The position numbers and the translations under genes were made by a program. Shown here piece after piece: positions 45,128 to 57,202 of a DNA stretch of 64,000 nt. Position 1 is the stretch's first letter. Every line of letters begins with the position of its first letter. Source of the stretch: Hypericum androsaemum (lineage: Eukaryota > Streptophyta > Magnoliopsida > Malpighiales > Hypericaceae); NCBI GenBank assembly GCA_963995505.1, contig OZ023197.1, positions 14,568,475-14,632,474 on the forward strand, given 5' to 3'. The notes beneath the pieces are model-generated. The model worked only from the letters and a program-made list of their open reading frames with translations, did not search any database and was not told the origin of the DNA.

Positions 45128-46732
45128 TAGGGGTGGCCACGGGTCGGTCACAACAGTCGAATCGTGACCACCGGTTCCCGACCCGACCAGTGAGCGGAAC
45201 CGGTTCTAGGTTCATATTTTACTCTTTCCATGTACAATTTAAAAAGTGAGTTTATTTTGGCCCTCATCGGCAACCTCCAAACATGCAAGTCACAAAAAGA
45301 TTTCAAAAAGGTTAACGACCATGACGAAAAAGGTATATATATATATATATACTTATATATATATAAACGTAATGGTAACGAAAGATCTGACCTCCACGTC
45401 TGAGAAATTCTATTTTAAATTATCTAATGGCCGTAACGTCACGATGTTCGTTTTCTGTCAATGTAAAGACACACCTAAAAAAGAACCTAATTGTTTGACA
45501 TTATAGAATTGCTTACGGCGAGAGCATATTGTGAATTGGGATAATATTTTTAACATGGACTCGACTTATATATACTTTGTGTCATCCGAACAAGTATCAT
45601 TTGGATAGTATATAATCCATAACTTAATATAAGCTGTGCGGTTGGTCGAATAAGACGTTGGAGTGTCCACTTTATCTGGTTATAAGTATATATTATGTCT
45701 TAGAATCCATCTATTGGTAGCAATTCTTAATCATAAGTCAAACTTCTAATTCATGCAAGGTGGCAGCTAACAGGTCAAATTTGGCTGACACTTAGGTTGG
45801 ATAATGATTACTAACTAGCGCTTGGTTCAATGTATTTTTTGTTTTTTTGGCCAGATCCTTATCCTCTTTTTAAATGGTAGACTTAGATCCTTATCCTTAT
45901 CCTCTTTAAAAATAAGGATTCGGGCAGGATCTGGGTCCTAAAAAATCGTGCAGGATCAGGGCGACCCGCGGGTCCATATTTTTTTTAATATATTTAATTT
46001 TTAAAAATTAAATTATCTTTTGATAATTTTCAAATAGCAATAGGACATTTTCGTTCATTAAAAATATCAATATAAAGAAACTAAAAAAATAAATCAAAAA
46101 AAAGTTAAAGTTGGGTAAGTTAAAATTGAGAATTTGGTTTGTAATTTTTGCTGCTATTACTTGGGGCATGTGGTTGCTTCGTAATGGTATTATCTTCAAT
46201 GAGACGAGGTACGATAATGACCTTCTCCTGTATTTTGTGCTCTTTCATGTCCAAGAGTGGATCCTTTGGACGGATATCTTGATCATTCACAATCAATCGC
46301 TGCTCACTTTCTTGATTGCCTACAAGAATTTATAGGTCCCTCTTCTTTACCTCTTGAGGTTGAGGGAACGTTTTGGTCGGGGGTGGGGTTGTAACTGGTG
46401 TAAATATCGGGCCCTTTTATCTTGTCTTTCTTTTTGCGCTTCCTCTATTTTGAACTTTTATTTTAATAAAAAATATTTACCTACCAACAAAATTGAGAAT
46501 TTTGTATTATGTCTAATAATTAATATAAATGTATATTATTTTAAAATTAATTTAAAAAATTCGGGTAGGATCAGGGCAGGATCCTATAGATCCATACACA
46601 TGCCCTTATCCTTTTAAAATATCAGGATCCGGACAGGATCAGGGTTTAGACCCGGTCAAAATCACAGGTCTTGGACCTTTTGAGTCTGGATCAAGATAAA
46701 CCTTGAGGGTAAGAGTCTAATTGTCGTCCCTA
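45128..46732. mobile_element. Probable hAT-like element
   Basis: The left end TAGGGGTGGCCAC and the right end, on the minus strand, TAGGGACGACAAT are imperfect inverted termini. The 8-bp flanks CCTTAGAT (45120-45127) and ATTTAGAT (46733-46740) agree at six positions; 8 bp is the hAT duplication length. The interior has repeated GGATC(A/T)GGG blocks near both ends, a perfect 22-bp palindrome (45992-46013) and a LINE fragment. There is no transposase. Confidence 0.45.
46105..46490 (+). pseudogene. LINE 3' end fragment
   Basis: The plus strand reads FVIFAAITWGMWLLRNGIIF, the W.IW..RN..IF block after the zf-RVT domain of plant LINEs, then a tail ending in an AT-rich tract. It is an isolated 3' fragment inside the hAT-like element. 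Confidence 0.6.
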
Positions 46733-46740
46733 ATTTAGAT

Positions 46741-48674
46741 TGTAGCATAAAAATGTCTTATAGTATAAATTCAGATTGTAGATGAAATTCATATTGCACT
46801 CGTCTATTTTTTCCAAAAAAAATCTAGACAATTTCAAATTCATCTACCAATCATTTAGTGTTTTTACCGTATTCGAGTTGAATCAAATCACAAATAGAGA
46901 TGTATAGAAATCCAAGGTCTTTACTGCGGTTTGCAGTGGGTGAGACGCGACCAAGGTAGTTGGGTTTTGGGTTAACCAGCCGTTACTGTTACTTTACAGC
47001 GGTGCATCTACATGGAACCGCGCTTTATCATTTTCCCCACGCTCCCGTCCACTCACCTCCCTCCACGCTCCTGACATTGGTTAATTTATTTCTTCTTAAT
47101 CACTTCTATTCTTACAAACCTAACTAACTAATTTAGAATTAAATAATATCAAACATGATAAAATTATTTTTACTAAATATTAACGTAATATATTTTTTTG
47201 AGGGATTAACGTAATATATTTTAATACCGACTATAGTTGGAATTAACAATAATAAATTATTTCAACCATCACAATCAAATAACGGAAGAATGGATTAGTC
47301 GAGTGGTTTCAGGGAAAAATAACTTGCACATCAGGGCTCACACGATGGCGGTACAGGCGCGTGGGTGCGAGTTCAGATATATTTTCTAACTTGAATAGTG
47401 GAAGAATGATGGACCAACCGAGGGACGTGTTTGCCGGGCCAATGCCTTTTTTTTAATATATCAATTTCTATTTTAAAATTTTAATTTTTAATTTTATATT
47501 CATAAGATTTAAATTCATAATTTTCTTAATTTGATCCAAATTTTTTAACACTTTAAATGTCCAATGGCTCCCTCCCTCCCAATTTATTTTCCTTTCCGGA
47601 ACGTTCAGCTCAACTGGCTACGACCTGTACCAATCATCAAAATCCAATTGCAAAATATTTTCTCATAATAACATATGTAGAGAGTTAATTACAAAATTAG
47701 CAATGCAAAGTGGGTAGGATGGTAACGAGTACTGCCTCGTTTTTCAGAGATCGGTGGGTCAATTTCCACCTTTTGTAGAAATGACAAAATTTTGTTTGAG
47801 AGAGTAACAAAATCAAATACCGTCTAGAGCCCCAGATTTAGGTCAACCCGCCTAAATTTTTATTTAAAAAAAAGTTAACTACGGAATTTCGCAATCTAGG
47901 ATTTCCTTTGCAAAACGAAGATATTCACATTTATTTATCTCTCGCTCACTTGAAGTACACAAAACGACAAAGAGGCCCAACTGGACCCAATCAGTAAAGA
48001 CTAGCTGTCAAATACCACCCGACAGTCGGTCCATGGTTTCCTCCTCTTCACATTTTTCATCCTTTTGCCCCTCTCAACAAGGTTAATAAAAATAATTGAT
48101 AAAAAACTAAATATTGACATATTTACCAAACAAACATAATACAGAGCTTATTTAAAAAATAGATACCGATGGATGTTAAAAGTCACACGTATTTAATCAA
48201 GTCCCGATCATTCAATTAGCCTGAAAAATAATTTACCGAAAATATAATTCACCGGACCCAAAACTAGTTCACCAAATCCATCACTTACCAAAAAAAACAA
48301 ATAGTCCTCTAGTCCGCTAAATAAAAATGTCAAAAAGCTTATTGGAGATTAGAAACTTCAGTAAATATTAATGCAAGTGATAATGAACTTGATTCAATTA
48401 AAAAATACTAAAGTTTAAGTTTTACAAATATTAAAAATAATAGTCTTATAAATAGAACCCGACAAATACTTGAAATAGTTAGCTATAAAGTGTAAACTAA
48501 CAAGCACTTAGATGAAATGTTCACAGAGTTATTTTAATTTTACCATTTTTTTAAAGTTTTATTCGAGTTAAAATTAGATTAGTTAATTTAATAAATCGAT
48601 ATAAAAAAATAGTTAACCGCAAAATGACAGCTGGAAAAAGGGGGAGAGAAAAAGGGCCGTGTGTGTACTGGTCG
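46741..48674. other. Intergenic region upstream of PB1 gene
   Basis: No gene is recognised. Two short stretches look like tRNA-derived SINE heads: about 47290-47390 (attagtcgagtggttt ... gtgcgagttcaga) and about 47700-47780 (gatggtaacgagtactg ... tgggtcaatttcc). The proximal promoter of the PB1 gene lies near the right end. Confidence 0.4.
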
Positions 48675-48677
48675 CCT

Positions 48678-48686
48678 CCCTATAAG
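48678..48686 (+). promoter_or_regulatory. Possible TATA box of PB1 gene
   Basis: The motif cctataaga lies about 70 bp before the ATG at 48751, followed by a CT-rich leader (ccaccctcccaaattctctctcctctcc). Confidence 0.45.
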
Positions 48687-48750
48687 ACCATCCACCTCCC
48701 AAATTCTCTCTCCTCTCCACCCCTAGAAAAAACCCCCAATTCTCTCTCTA

Positions 48751-50648
48751 ATGGATCCCCCGCCGGACTCCTCCCCATTCCCACGCGCCCCCGCCACCGA
48801 CGCGGAAGACCACGCGCCGCCCCAGAAGCTCCGCCTGATGTGCTCATATGGCGGGAGAATACTCCCCCGGCCCCACGACAAGTCCCTCTGCTACGTCGGC
48901 GGCGAGACTCGCCTCGTCGTGGTGGACCGCAACGCCGTAACCGCCGCCTCCCTCACCACCCGCCTCTCCTCCACCCTTGTCGGCGGCCGCCCCTTCGTGC
49001 TTAAGTACCAGCTCCCCTCCGAGGACCTCGACTCTCTCATCTCCATCTCCACCGACGACGATCTCGACAACATGCTCGACGAGTACGACCGTCTCTCTGC
49101 CCCGAAGACCGGTCGTCCGTCGTCGTCGACGCGGTTGCGGCTGTTCCTCTTCCCGATGAAGCCGGAGTCGTCGCAGTCGCTGATCGAGGCGGGGAACAAG
49201 GAGGACGACTGGCTGATGGCGCTGAACGAGACTCGCGATGGGTTGAATAGGGGGCTCTCCGATTCGGCGGCGTCGTCGGTGAATTGCTTGTTGGGGCTGG
49301 ACGATCCGGTGGCGGCGGCCGAGGGGGGCGGGGGAGGAGGGGGGAAGAGGCAGGAGGTTCACTCGGTGCCGGACTCGCCGATGATGGAGACTACGTCGTC
49401 GTTCGGGTCGACTTCGTCGTCTCCGTCGCTGGGGAATCTGCCGCCGATCAAGGTCCACGTGGAGGGCGTGGAGGACCAGCTCGCGCAGATGGGCCTTGGT
49501 GGGCCCGAGAAGAACGAGGATGAGAGATCGGATCACGGCGGGGGAGGGTATTGGAAGGAGCAACATCAGCAGGTGGTGGTGGGGGCCACTCAGGCTCAGC
49601 CTCAGCCGCAGCAGCCTCAGTGGCTGCCGAGCAGCCAAGAGTTGGTTGGGCCTCAGGGGCAGGTGAATTTGAAGTCCAGTGGGGGCGGTGGAGTTGTGGA
49701 TTTGCCTTCACCGAATTCTGTTTCGAGGTTAACTAACTCCGATCTTCGTTTTCCCCTGTTTTTAATCGCTTGATGTGTGGTTTACTTGTGAATGCAATGG
49801 AATTTGAAGTGTTTCGTGTTGGCAGTGATAGTAGTTTTGGTAATGCTGCGAGTCGGATGAAGCCAGTGATTGCGCAAGAGTCGGTTATGCAGATTCCTTC
49901 TGCGGGTGCAAGGGTTCCAGTTCAGCAGGTTCACGATTCGGGTTACATGTTGCAGCCCCAGTATGATCAACAACTGGCGCAGCCGCAGCAGCAGCAGCAG
50001 CAGCAGTTTATACATCCTGGTGCTCATTACATTCATCATCATCCAGGAGGGGCAGTGCCCATCTCTGCGTATTACCCTGTCGGGATGTACCCTCCTCAGC
50101 ACCAGCAGCAGCAACATCAGCAGTATCCGATGTACTATGTTCCAGCTCGGCAGCCCCAGGCTTACAATTTGGCTGTTCCGCAGTCTAGTATCAGTGAAGC
50201 TGGAACAACGGTCATGGCTTCTAGCCATCCACAAACGCCTCCCAGTGCCAGCATGGTTCCACCTCCATCAGCTTTCATCCCCATGAGGAGCGCCTCCGTT
50301 ACTAAACCCGAAATGGCCACTACAGCAACATTCAGGACAGCAACAACAGGCACGCCACAACTAGTACAGTTCCCTTCAAATCAGCATCAGCAACAATACA
50401 TTACTTACTCTCAAGTTCATCACCCGTCTCAATCTGTTACCCCTACTTCTACGACGGGCGGCAACTACACATACGAATATGTGGATCCTTCACACAGTCA
50501 GGTATATTATACTCAGCCTATGGCTCATACAATGCCTGCTCAGTACCAAACTATGACAGGTGCCCCTGCTGTGATGATGCCCGAAGCCTCGGCTCAGCTC
50601 TCTGCGGATAACGCCAACCAGCAGATTAGAACGTCGCAGCCAATTTAG
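48751..50648 (+). CDS. PB1 (octicosapeptide/Phox/Bem1p) domain protein
   Basis: Two exons, 48751-49727 and 49826-50648, join in frame (TCG AG/T) to give 599 residues. The N-terminal PB1 domain (about residues 26-115) starts KLRLMCSYGGRI and includes VGGETRLVVVDR and the acidic ISTDDDLDNMLDEYD (OPCA-type) motif, with the conserved first-strand lysine. PB1 domains mediate protein-protein binding. The rest is low complexity: Gly-rich (about 190), Ser-rich, and a Gln/Pro/Tyr/His-rich second half (QQQQQQQFIHPG, HHHPGG). This layout matches plant PB1 proteins of unknown biochemical role. Exon 1 is very GC-rich compared with the window. It appears intact. Confidence 0.93.
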
Positions 50649-52349
50649 GTACCGGACTAAGCGAGTCGGGAAGGGGGAAACAATTTTGAGATCCGGGTTT
50701 GCAGTTAATATCTATAAATTTTGCGGTTATGACTTCGTCGTCGTCGTCACTATTGATATTGGTTTGTGGTATGTATTGGTGGTAGATAATAAGGAACTTT
50801 GCTTACTTCTTTTCGGTCCTTGTACGTCGTATTGTTTATGTTCATAGGAGAACAAACTGGTCTGGGATTATACTGTAAAAGCTCGAACTTACATATATTG
50901 TGTGCTTGTGCAGTGCTTTTATATGAAATGGTGAATAAATGTCGATACAAGTGGTGAGGGGTCTGAGCTAAAGTTGGTATCATACCTTTATTCTTTTCCC
51001 CCTAAGTGGGTCTGAAAATGTCTGATTCCTTGCCTTGATTAGAAATGATCACTAAATTGCCTTTGCTTTTGCGTTTTTCCTTCTTGATGTACCACTTGAA
51101 GAGAGCTTGCGTTGATCTGAATTATCGGCTCATCATTTCATAGCGGCATGTGTCCTGGCATTTTCGTTTAGTTACCATCATTAGAGCTTTGCATTGCTTC
51201 AGATTGTGTGCTGCAACGCTCTTTTCCTTTAATGTCTATATGTTATTTCTGGGTCAATTTTTAGAAGGAGTGATCGGTTGTTGTAGCTTAATCAGGTGCT
51301 AAGTTTGAGCCCCGGGAATAAAGCCGTGTTCAAACACGGTAGGCAGAGTGGTAAGTTTGAGCCTCAGAAACACAGCCGTGTTAAAAATCAATCTCGGTTT
51401 GTCAAACCTGATTCAAGCATGAATTAATCGGTATATTAGGCGGAGTGGTTTTCTCTTAATTATTGAAGTAGGAGATGCAGGTGAATGTCTATTTTTTTTG
51501 TTGAATGAATGGCTACTTTGTATGGACACTAGGTGGATATTGCACCTTCCAGCTTGGAAAGAAAGTCGACACTTTCCAGCTTCTTTCTTCAACTTTCCCC
51601 AACGTCTCTGCCTGAACCGGTGGGTGAGGACCTAGTTAATTTTGTTTAATGTCTCCAAGCCATTATTGGTTTGCTGCTATGTCTAGAGAATAGAGGACTA
51701 AAGGCCAATACCTGCGGCGTAGGCCTGCTAATAATATCCCTTTTTTTTTACTTATAAATTTTTTTTAAATTTCCAACATCTCGGCTATTTGAAAAGTAGG
51801 GTACGTTAAGGCAGCTATGCACAATGATTCTCATGTGATTCAACAATATCATGGCACGTTAACCTGACAGTAATTAGCTGACAGAAGTTAGCTGTTAAAC
51901 TATTCCTAAACGTACGAGGTTTACGCTGTGGTTTTCGAGATTTAAAAGCTTTTGTATGTGTGTCGTCAGGTAATCACGGCTTAAATTGGACGTTATAGAC
52001 TATAACTGTCGCCGACAATGCTGATGTAGCTTGTGGAGTCACTCTTGTCCCAATTGCAAGCTCAATTTCTAGGAAACTACATAAGAAATGGCTCTAACGA
52101 CTAGGCTAGTCTTTACTGATAGGGATGGAAGGAGAATTGAATGACATTAAGAGCAATATTGGTATAATACTATTAACCAAAAAATTTATAAATTAGAGAA
52201 TATAGTTATTGAAATAATTAAAAAAAAAATAAATATCATCCAAATATCCTAAATCACCTAGGAACAATATTAGTAACAAAAAAAAGTCCGAAAATAATAT
52301 AATTTATGGAAATACAATTATGAAAAATAATACAATTAATCGAAATACA
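50649..52349. other. 3' flank and intergenic region
   Basis: This holds the PB1 gene 3' UTR (to about 50960), then no recognisable gene. A possible SINE head lies at 51285-51330 (tagcttaatcaggtgctaag and tttgagccccggg). A near repeat of it (agtttgagcc) follows at 51352. Confidence 0.45.
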
Positions 52350-52357
52350 ATTATGAG

Positions 52358-52612
52358 AATATTGGTATCCTTGTATTCGGATATTGGTTTCCTTCTTCTC
52401 AGATATTGGTTTCCTTCTTCTATGATATTGGTTTCCTTTTACTCTGATATTGGTGTCCTTCTACTTTAATATTTATTTTCTTCTTCTATGATATTGATTT
52501 TCTTCTTCTGTGATATTTGTATCTTTGTACCCAGATATTGATTTTCTTATACTCTGATATTGGTCTCCTTCTTCTCTAATATTGGTTTCCTTATACTATG
52601 ATATTCTGAATA
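52358..52612. repeat. Minisatellite, ~24-bp unit
   Basis: About ten imperfect units on the theme gatattggtttccttcttct. Flanking sequence (52613-52830) also contains repeated acataccaatatgattgca motifs. Confidence 0.85.
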
Positions 52613-53690
52613 AACACACAATGCATACCAATATTATTGCATATACATACCAATATGATTGTAAATGTATATCAATTACAATACAATCACATACCAATAA
52701 CAAAAAAATATGTGTACCAATTTTACCTTATAGTATAACCACTATCACTTAACAAATATATCAATATCACTTAATAAACACACAATACATACCAATATGA
52801 TTGCATATGCATACCAAAAATTCACATGCAGAGCAATCAGATCATCACCATTTGTTCCTCTTTGAAGTAAAAGCATGGAGGAATCGTTATTTGAATAACC
52901 GTGCATTATTCTAAGCTAATCTATGAATCTGTAGGCATTGTTATTTGAGAATTTTAACTAAAAATCTACATATCTACATCATCTCCTGTCTTAGAGAAGA
53001 GCTTTTAGGTTCTCCACGTAGAAGAGAAAGAGTGTAGGCTTTTTGGTAAAAAAATTTTTGACAATTTCAAAAGAGGATGAGGCAAAAATACAAGATTTTT
53101 TTGGGATCCCTAGTTGGGTCTTTTGGGTAAAAATATCAGTTTATGCGAAAATTGAGACCGAAATTTAGCACTAAAATTTTTTGAAAAAATATTAGTTATT
53201 ATGATAGATCAGTTATTAAATTTTAACAATGGTCCCGACTCGGGACCATGACTTTTTATCAATTTAGAAGAGTTGTCACTTTAGAGAGGATCATTTTACA
53301 GAGGTTTTACTAGATAAGATAGAACAATCTCTGACGACTAGAAATTTTTTTCTCATTGAATGGCTAACCATAATCTATAAAGGCTATCACAGAAAAGAAT
53401 CCCTCTTCAACGTTCAGAGCTTGACCTGGTCTTATTAAAGCATCCCTGTGTTTATGTGTAGCGCCCACAAAAATTTAATGTCCCATGCTTTGATTATGAA
53501 ATAAATAAGCCAAGGCCTTCAAGGTCTTTGGTCACCGAGAATGACACAGCATCCTATCCTTTTGAATCGCGTAATAACAGACCACGAGATCAAGTTATTA
53601 TGATACTACATATATCTAACCCGAAATCTTTCTGACCTATAAACTAATGGGGTCAAAAGAAGATGCATATCAAGCGTAGAAGAAGTTTTA
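52613..53690. other. Intergenic stretch
   Basis: No gene is seen. It contains direct repeats around acacacaatgcataccaata (52614) and acacacaatacataccaata (52779). Confidence 0.45.
53229..53249. other. Perfect 10-bp palindrome
   Basis: ATGGTCCCGA, one central C, then TCGGGACCAT. It is GC-rich within an AT-rich stretch. Possibly a mobile-element remnant or protein-binding dyad; function unknown. Confidence 0.7.
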
Positions 53691-53699
53691 GTTAACTTA

Positions 53700-56600
53700 C
53701 AATCACGTCAAATACTCGGACGCATTGATCAGCACCGCACGATGCAAGTTGTAGGCTACTCGAATCTGTGCTTTTTACATCTTGGGGACGTCATGCACAG
53801 CTGCATAAAGAAAAAGAGATCCTGTATAGTTCCCTGTGCAAGGTTTCGTCAGACTAGAGAGAGAAAGAGAGTTCACAATGAGGATAAATAGGTTTCTGCA
53901 ACAGGCCAAGAGCAGACATATTTGCTCCCAAGATTTGTCCATCTAATTGTAGGTCTTCGGGGAAACTAGACGTTGGAGATCTAGCATAGTTCAATGTCTT
54001 CAGAAAAGATAAAGCAGCTTCAAAGACTCTGGATACTTTCTCGTCGGCTCCACTAACAAACGGATGGTTTCCTTTCCCTTGGATGATAGCTAGACAGTTA
54101 ATGTCATGGCCGTGAACTTGAGGGCGAGCAATTTTGTGCCAGGTTTCCCCGTCTGCTGGGGAAGAATCATTTCGCCATGGAGCAAATATACGATTGGTCT
54201 GGAATAGAAGACGTAAATATCAGAGTTAAACATGCACATAGACGAAACAGCATCGACGAGCTACGTGAAAATTAATATATGGCTACCTGATCGTGACTAC
54301 CAGATAACAGAAACTCTCCAGACCTCGCGCAAGCAATATCCGTGACAGAGGCAAAGTGACCAGATGGAACTTTCTGTGTCGCCAATCATCCATATCTATG
54401 CCAATATTCTTCCACATATGAAAAGCTCCGCCATAGCCATGCGCTAAAATTGCAATGCCGTTCAGGCTCCAATGGCCCCCATAGAACCCAAGAGCAGAAT
54501 GACTCAGCTCCCCAACAGTAACCACATTCATCCAAACTTCGTGTCCAGTCTGTATGTGCTTTCAACTCGCAGGCATGAACAAACTGGCAAACAGACAAGA
54601 ACAGAGATAATGAATCTTCGCAGCGAGAGAAACATCCCCAGCCACTTAAGCGAATCGAGCGGGAGAACCTTGTCCTACCAACCTGGCCAGTCCTTTTGCC
54701 ACAATAAAGGTGAACCTTGTTGTCCAAGCCTCCCATTGCGAGGATTGTACTAGTAGAGGTTCCAGGCAATTCAGCTAATGAAAGTCTCACCATTGGCTAT
54801 AAACCGACGGAGATGGTCTCCAAACACGATAATTTACATTCACCTGAACAAAAGAAAAACTTGAGTCGTCGCCAATTCCAGCGTCTTGATTGAACAAGAG
54901 GGAAGGCACATCCTGTTTGCTCAATACCAAGAGCATAAAAAAGAATTTACTATCGCTCACCTCCAGGGGTAGAAGATATGCCGAGATCCCATAACAAAAC
55001 TGTACTGTCAAAAGAAGTAGATGCGAAAATTGCATTGATTTGAGAAACCATAATGCCGTTCAAGCATGTGACACCCTTCTTGTGAGATTGAGGTAACTGT
55101 AACGCCTGCCTCCACTGCAGGAAAATAGAACGTGCAGATCTCGGATGTCAGAGCAAGACATAATGTTGGGAAGTTTCCAAGTGGGACATATAGGCAAGAT
55201 CTTGAAGCACCCATCTCGTAAAGTTCCCGTGGACAATAGAGTTGGAAAGGATAATCTACTTCTAACCAAGTTTAATTCAGTTCATACGCGCTTAAAAACT
55301 GTCAAAACTAATTAGAACTTAAGAAGAATGTTATTGAGCCAAGCTACTTGCAACTAGACCTTCAGATTTGACAGATTCTACATTAACCAAAGAAAAGAAG
55401 CAGGATACCGTGTTGGTTGCTAGGGATAATTCCCAGAGAATAATGACCCCATTGGCATCTCCAGAGAGCAGATAATGTTGCTCTAAGTGTGTTGTTGTAA
55501 ATGAAATAGCCACAATAGTTCTTCAGAAATTAAAAGAAAGCAACCAAAAAGTAAACTAGCTCAAATTGTTCTCCACGAACAATCTAATTATACACCACAA
55601 TAAACACACTTTCTGGTTCCAGCAAATCAGCCTACCGCCTTTGAGCATCACCAGAACGACGACAACCTACCTTCAGCCTCCTAACTAACATTTTGAGCCC
55701 GCTGAAACAGATCGCAACTTCACTAAGACGACACACCACAATCTCCTAATTCCCTTTTCTCTGGGCATTACCAGAAGGTCCAGAACTAAATAGTTAAACC
55801 AGAGAAAACAAGAACACCTACAAAGTACCTTCAACCATTTGCCTCCTAACATCCGAACCTATCGATCACAACTTCACTACAACATACCACAAACTCCTAC
55901 TTCCCTCTCCAACCAAAGAAAAGCCCCGAATTCAACTCAAATTCGAAAGTATTCTAATCTCACTCTCACGGTGAAGAGAGCCTGCTCCAAGTTTATATCA
56001 GGTCCCATCACTAAACAGCCAAAAATTACATAACGTTCAAGTTGAACATAAGACAAAAGAGCTCCAAAATCATCTCTACAAGTAAATTACCTTCTGTCAT
56101 TCGCCTCCAGCCCACCGAAACAGATCACAACTTCACTAACGAAACATACCACATTCTCCTAATTTCCTCTCCAACCAACAAAAACAAAACCGCCGCTCTT
56201 ATTACGCCCCAATCATTAAACAGCTCAAAAGCACAGAAACAAGAGAAGAAAGAGGTCCAAAAAATCACCTCTAAAAGCAAACTTGCTGCTTGGGAGCCAG
56301 TGAGTGCAATTAACAGAAGCCTTGTGACCGGGAAGCGTAGTGAGTATCCGAGCAGACTGCTTCCCCGATAAACAAAAATAGAATCAATAAAGTCCCAAAC
56401 TTTAAACTCATTAGCCCAAAACATGAAAAGGGTTGGAGGGGAAGAGGTAAAGGTTGGACCTTTGGGCAGAAAATGGCCAATAAAGTCCCAAACTTTAAAC
56501 TCATTAGCACAAAACACGAAAAGGGTTGGAGGGGAAGAGGGTAAAGGTTGGACCTTTGGGCAGAAAATGGCAACCGCGTTTTGGGCACCAAAGGAGACCA

Positions 56601-56703
56601 AACCAGAGGCGCCCCACGAGACGTTGTTCACTACACGGTTGCAACCTGCACTTATAAACACCCCTTTGGCTTCTTCCACTTCAGACTGTGAAGTTGCAGC
56701 CAT
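53700..56703 (-). pseudogene. ELP2: Elongator complex subunit 2 (ELP2) pseudogene
   Basis: ELP2 is the WD40 scaffold subunit of the Elongator tRNA-modifying complex. Recognisable exons on the minus strand: 56570-56703 (NRVVNNVSWGASGLVSFGAQ), about 55412-55516 (HYLLSGDANGVIILWELSL), about 54970-55105 (HKKGVTCLNGIM), 54677-54833 (LAMGGLDNKVHLYCG), about 54355-54600 (WMNVVTVGELSHSALGFYGG), about 53885-54200 (FVSGADEKVSRVFEAALSFL) and 53700-53800 (LQLASCGADQCVRVFDV). Lesions: an in-frame TAG at 54797-54799, loss of the segment between HTDW..SLD and WMNVVTVGEL with a frame change near 54535, a frameshift near 54370, and loss of most of the C-terminal half before the last repeat. Introns are retained, so it is a decayed DNA duplicate rather than a retrocopy. 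Confidence 0.85.
56385..56571. repeat. 93-bp tandem duplication at ELP2 exon 1 donor
   Basis: Positions 56385-56477 and 56478-56571 are near-identical. The unit starts caataaagtcccaaacttt and ends gggcagaaaatgg. It includes the end of exon 1 (FCPK) and its donor site, so the pseudogene carries two copies of the 5' splice site. Confidence 0.9.
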
Positions 56704-57200
56704 TGGAATGGTGTTTATCTCTCTCCTTCAAGTGATTTAGCTTAAGACCAGACCAAACAGGCAATTGCTTTGGAGCTTGGAGTTCAGGCTGAGAGGATCA
56801 GAGGAAGTACTTCTGTTTTAAGACCACCCGCAGCAGCGAGCGTTTGCTCGCGCGGGTGGTTTTAATATTATTTATTAAAGAAAACAATTGAAAAGACAAA
56901 GGGGGCGAGCGGCCGAGCGGTGCTAATCACCCGAACGCCGCTCGCGAGCGTTTGTTTGGCCACGTAGGATTTTTTTTTTCTTTACTTATTTATCTATTTA
57001 GTTCCATTTGGCATAATATTATTCGTAAAAAATAGATTTTTTCGGATAATATTTGTGTGGTTATAAAAATTGAAATTATCTTTAATAAAATTAAAATTAT
57101 TTTTTTAATATCGATAAAAAATAGAGCCAAATATTCACATATTTTGATTCACAATTTGTATTCCAACTTTTGACATTATTAAATCGTTCGAATATTAATT
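56704..57200. other. Upstream of ELP2 pseudogene
   Basis: No gene is recognised. It contains a strong hairpin (56823-56860) and a related GC-rich block near 56935-56955 (gccgctcgcgagcgtttgt), and then turns AT-rich. Confidence 0.45.
56823..56860. other. GC-rich hairpin
   Basis: ACCACCCGC (56823-56831) pairs with GCGGGTGGT (56852-56860). Inside them GCGAGC (56836-56841) pairs with GCTCGC (56846-56851) around the loop GTTT, with a four-base AGCA bulge. The T-rich flank after it is short. It is more likely part of a foldback element than a terminator. Confidence 0.7.
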
Positions 57201-57202
57201 TT

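Noticed and set aside
48844..49638. 264-codon open frame antisense to PB1 exon 1
   Set aside because: It is caused by strong GC bias in exon 1; composition is Arg/Leu-rich and no domain is recognisable, whereas the plus strand has a clear PB1 domain.
49782..50286. Further open frames overlapping PB1 exon 2 on both strands
   Set aside because: They are shadows of the Gln-rich repeats; the chosen frame joins exon 1 across a GT-AG intron.
55839..56371. Plus-strand ORFs within ELP2 introns
   Set aside because: They overlap intronic sequence of the minus-strand pseudogene and have no recognisable domain.
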